64,000 nucleotides of DNA from Rhizobium freirei PRF 81 (lineage in GTDB: Bacteria; Pseudomonadota; Alphaproteobacteria; Rhizobiales; Rhizobiaceae): NCBI RefSeq assembly GCF_000359745.1, contig NZ_AQHN01000070.1, positions 32,112 to 96,111 of the forward strand. The letters are read 5' to 3'. Within the stretch, counting starts at the first letter, position 1. Each line of letters begins with the position of its first letter. This document shows positions 61,366 through 64,000 of the stretch, piece by piece. The notes under the pieces are model-generated. The model did no database searches and was not told the DNA's origin. It saw only the letters and a program-made list of their open reading frames with translations. A program made the translations under genes and the position numbers.

Positions 61366-61413
61366 AAATGTGATAAATTCTCTCATTTGCGAAATGTGAT
61401 AAACTCTCTTATA
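61366..61413. promoter_or_regulatory. Tandem TetR-type operators
   Basis: AAATGTGATAAATTCTCTC (from 61366) and AAATGTGATAAACTCTCTT (from 61392) repeat at 26 bases. Each is an imperfect dyad, clearest in the first (AAATGTGA...TCTCATTT). They fill the space between the divergent NmrA-like and TetR genes, where a repressor would block both promoters. Confidence 0.65.
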
Positions 61414-61445
61414 TTGCTTGTCAACAGTCACAGGCAGGGAATGAC

Positions 61446-62096
61446 ATGACGCAGGAAGCGATCGCGAAACGCAGGCGCAGCAAGGACGAGGCGGGCACGC
61501 CCCGGCGCATACCCAGCCAGCAGCGAGGCCGCGAACGGGTGGATCTGATCCTTTCGGTGGCATCCGAGCTGATCGCGAAGAACGGCAGCGACGCGCTGCG
61601 TATGGGCGAGATCGTCGAAAAGGCCGGGGTGTCCTTCGGCTCGCTCTATCAATATTTCCCGGACAAGACGGCGATCATCCGCGTGCTGGCCGAACGCTTC
61701 AACGAGCAGGGGCGGCAATGTGTCGAAGATGAGCTGGTGGCGATCAGGAGCCGCGACCAGCTCCAGGCCGCGCTGGATCGAATCGTCGATGGTTATTACG
61801 CGATGTTTCTCGACGAGCCCGTCATGCGCGACATCTGGCACGCCACCCATGCGGACAAGCTGCTGCAACGGATCGATGCCGAGGACATGGAGTGGCATTC
61901 CCAGGCATTTCTCTCCGTCCTCGTCCGCCTATGGCCGGAGCGCGATCATTCCGAGCTGGCAAGGATCGCCCGATTGACCATGCAACTGGTTGCGGCAGCC
62001 GTGCGCTATGCCATTTCGATCGAGAGAGAGGAGGGCGACAAGGTGATCGCCTTGTTCAAGGCCATGCTCCCCGCCGATCTTGGAACGCTCCGTTAG
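61446..62096 (+). CDS. TetR-family regulator
   Basis: A 216-residue regulator. The TetR helix-turn-helix (about residues 22-70) reads RERVDLILSVASELIAKNGS, then MGEIVEKAGVSFGSLYQYFP. It has an N-terminal basic extension rich in Arg and Lys. It probably controls its own gene and the divergent NmrA-like/DUF1772 operon through the tandem operators between them. The ligand is unknown. Confidence 0.91.
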   Translation: MTQEAIAKRRRSKDEAGTPRRIPSQQRGRERVDLILSVASELIAKNGSDALRMGEIVEKAGVSFGSLYQYFPDKTAIIRVLAERFNEQGRQCVEDELVAIRSRDQLQAALDRIVDGYYAMFLDEPVMRDIWHATHADKLLQRIDAEDMEWHSQAFLSVLVRLWPERDHSELARIARLTMQLVAAAVRYAISIEREEGDKVIALFKAMLPADLGTLR

Positions 62097-62224
62097 CTAC
62101 CCGAGACGACGCCTCGCCGGCGATGCCAGTGACGGATATCAGCAAAAGCTCCTATTCGTCTGGAAACCGGCGCCGCTTGCTGCTATTGCCGCTGGAACAT
62201 TAGCGCTGCGAAGGAGGCCCCCGC

Positions 62225-62923
62225 ATGACCCAGATGACATTTACCGATCGCTCCGTCATGGCTGAGCTGGTGGCCAGGATGCTTTGGGAAATCAAGGCGG
62301 TCCATTTCAGCGCCGACAAGCCCTATAAGCTCGCTTCCGGCATGGCGAGCCCGGTCTATATCGATTGCCGCAAGCTGATCTCCTATCCGCGCATCCGCTC
62401 GACGGTGATGGACTTTGCCGCGAGCATCATCATGCGCAATGCCGGCTTCGAACAGTTCGACTGCGTGGCCGGTGGCGAAACGGCGGGCATTCCCTTTGCC
62501 GCTTTCCTCGCCGAGCGTCTGAACCTGCCGATGATCTATGTGCGCAAGCAGCCGAAGGGCCACGGCCGCAACGCCCAGATCGAAGGCGACATGAAGGACG
62601 GCGCACGCGTGCTCGTTATCGAGGATCTGACGACCGCCGGCGGCAGCATGTTCACCTTCATCGACGCCATCCGCGCGGCCGGCGGCATCGTCGATCACGG
62701 CATGGCGCTGTTCTACTACGGCATCTTCCCAGAGGCGGAAGAGCGCTTTGTCAACAGAAGGGTCCGCCTGCACCATATCGCCACCTGGCGCGACGTGCTC
62801 GCCGTCGCCAAGGAGCAGAAGTTGTTTGACGGCAAAACGCTCGACGAGGTCGAGGCCTTCCTCAATGCGCCGCTCGCCTGGTCGAGCCGGAATGGCGGTA
62901 TTTCGGAGCTGCCGAAAAACTGA
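62225..62923 (+). CDS. pyrE: Orotate phosphoribosyltransferase
   Basis: A 232-residue type I phosphoribosyltransferase that joins orotate to PRPP. The PRPP-binding motif is VLVIEDLTTAGGSM at about residues 136-149, and the KPKGHGRN-like loop (YVRKQPKGHGRNAQIEG) is the flexible catalytic loop. GCGAAGGAGG precedes the ATG. It works after pyrC in the same pathway. Confidence 0.95.
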   Translation: MTQMTFTDRSVMAELVARMLWEIKAVHFSADKPYKLASGMASPVYIDCRKLISYPRIRSTVMDFAASIIMRNAGFEQFDCVAGGETAGIPFAAFLAERLNLPMIYVRKQPKGHGRNAQIEGDMKDGARVLVIEDLTTAGGSMFTFIDAIRAAGGIVDHGMALFYYGIFPEAEERFVNRRVRLHHIATWRDVLAVAKEQKLFDGKTLDEVEAFLNAPLAWSSRNGGISELPKN

Positions 62924-63000
62924 CGCTTTGCTTTTGCCGTGAATTTATCTAATCGATTTATGAGACTGGATAAGACAGACGCGCTCTTTGGGAGGCCGGA

Positions 63001-63927
63001 ATGATATTGTGCTGTGGCGAAGCTTTGATCGACATGCTGCCGCGGGAGACGACGCAGGGCGAAAAGGGCTTTGCCCCCTATGCCGGCGGGGCGATCTTCA
63101 ACACTGCGATAGCGCTTGGCCGTCTCGGCGTCCCCACGGGCTTCTTCACCGGCCTCGCCGACGACATGATGGGCGACATCCTGCGCGACACGCTATCCGC
63201 CTCCAAGGTCGATTTCAGCTATTGCGCCATCACGCCCCGTCCGAGCACGATCGCATTCGTCAAGCTCGTCAACGGCCAGGCGACCTATGCCTTCTACGAC
63301 GAAGGCACGGCCGGCCGCATGATCACCGAAGCCGATCTGCCGACCCTCGCTGATGATTGCGAAGCGCTGCATTTCGGCGCGATCAGCCTGATCCCCAACC
63401 CTTGCGGCGCGACCTATGAGGCGCTGATGAAGCGCGAGCATCAGAGCCGCGTCATCTCGCTCGATCCGAACATCCGTCCTGGCTTCATCAAGGACAAGGC
63501 CGCCCACATGGCGCGCCTCAACCGGATGGTCGCCATGTCCGACATCCTGAAGTTCTCCGACGAGGATCTGGAATGGTTCGGCATTTCGGGCAATCACGAT
63601 GAGCTCGCCGCCCACTGGCTGGGCCAGGGCGCAAAGCTCGTCGTCATCACCAAGGGGGCGCAAGGCGCGACTGGCTACACCAAGTCGCTGAAGGTCTCCG
63701 TACCGAGCGAGCGCGTCACCGTCGTCGATACGGTCGGCGCCGGCGATACCTTCGATGCCGGCATTCTGGCGTCCCTGAAGATGAACAACCTGCTGACCAA
63801 AGCGCAGGTAGCCTCACTTAGCGAGAAGGGACTGCAGGATGCGCTGGCTCTGGGCGCGAAGGCTGCGGCAGTGACCGTTTCGCGCGCCGGTGCCAATCCG
63901 CCTTGGGCGCATGAGATCGGGCTTTGA
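63001..63927 (+). CDS. PfkB-family fructokinase
   Basis: A 308-residue ribokinase-fold sugar kinase. The N-terminal signature is GGAIFNTAIALGRLGV (about residues 29-44) and the C-terminal motif DTVGAGDTFDAGI contains the catalytic Asp near 247. The opening MILCCGEALIDMLP is that of bacterial fructokinases (Frk/ScrK group). GGGAGGCCGGA precedes the ATG. It could phosphorylate fructose imported by the FrcBCA transporter encoded 6 kb upstream. Confidence 0.87.
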   Translation: MILCCGEALIDMLPRETTQGEKGFAPYAGGAIFNTAIALGRLGVPTGFFTGLADDMMGDILRDTLSASKVDFSYCAITPRPSTIAFVKLVNGQATYAFYDEGTAGRMITEADLPTLADDCEALHFGAISLIPNPCGATYEALMKREHQSRVISLDPNIRPGFIKDKAAHMARLNRMVAMSDILKFSDEDLEWFGISGNHDELAAHWLGQGAKLVVITKGAQGATGYTKSLKVSVPSERVTVVDTVGAGDTFDAGILASLKMNNLLTKAQVASLSEKGLQDALALGAKAAAVTVSRAGANPPWAHEIGL

Positions 63928-63929
63928 TC

Positions 63930-63975
63930 CAACCCTCCCCTTGAGGGGGAGGGTCGGCACGTAGTGCCGGGGTGG
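63930..63975. repeat. Intergenic palindrome at the window edge
   Basis: ACCCTCCCCTTGAGGGGGAGGGT is an inverted repeat right after the kinase gene, followed by GGCACGTAGTGCC, another short dyad. It resembles the GC-rich palindromes at 51710-51859. The element may continue past the window end. Confidence 0.5.
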
Positions 63976-64000
63976 GGTGACCTTTCGTGTGAGGGGGGGG

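Overview
The window is a GC-rich stretch of alphaproteobacterial chromosome. Its gene order and content point to the Rhizobium/Agrobacterium group (Rhizobiaceae), most likely a Rhizobium. The signs are the order nifU-tsaB-rimI-fur/mur-plsC-miaB-phoH-ybeY-tlyC-lnt-phrR-metK-trmB, an frcBCAK fructose operon with its ROK regulator, a rhizobial intergenic palindrome family, a ROSE thermometer in front of an hsp20 gene, and an alpha-r14/cuckoo type small RNA. Species cannot be fixed from the sequence alone.

Layout. 1-12 kb is a plus-strand housekeeping block for Fe-S carriage, tRNA modification (TsaB, MiaB, TrmB), rRNA maturation (YbeY), phospholipid and lipoprotein acylation (PlsC, Lnt), Mn/Fe-type regulation and AdoMet synthesis. 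12-19 kb holds a heat-shock operon (hsp20 and DUF1150) behind an RNA thermometer, then nucleoside hydrolase, a chemoreceptor, ribokinase and RmuC. 19-23 kb is def-fmt-truA-arsC, with a FitAB/VapBC-like toxin-antitoxin pair lodged between def and fmt. 22.6-37.4 kb is mostly minus strand (dapE, dapD, argB, engB, yidC, rnpA, rpmH). It is interspersed with accessory genes: a LOG protein, an EF-hand protein, an ECF sigma/anti-sigma pair with a fasciclin protein, an AraC regulator and a secreted hydrolase. 37.7-41.7 kb carries a second chemoreceptor, an orphan histidine kinase and tRNA-Arg(ACG).

41.8-51.7 kb is accessory: a double GNAT protein, a MarR-controlled MFS pump, a BA14K protein, a PmtA-like methyltransferase with a TetR regulator, an aldo/keto reductase, the small RNA, a DUF900 lipoprotein and a hydroxyproline-family epimerase. 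51.9-57.5 kb is the fructose uptake region: an RbsD/FucU mutarotase and ROK repressor diverge from frcBCAK. 57.6-64 kb has pyrC, a diguanylate cyclase, a TetR/NmrA/DUF1772 cluster, pyrE and a fructokinase that could phosphorylate the fructose imported by FrcBCA.

The most notable non-coding signals are the ROSE-type thermometer (12959-13020, minus) with an RpoH-like promoter, the three-hairpin RNA with CCTCCTCCC loops (48696-48813), and perfect operator-like dyads before the toxin-antitoxin pair, the marR gene and the epimerase gene. No prophage, insertion sequence, CRISPR array or integrase was recognised, and no clearly undescribed multi-gene system was found.
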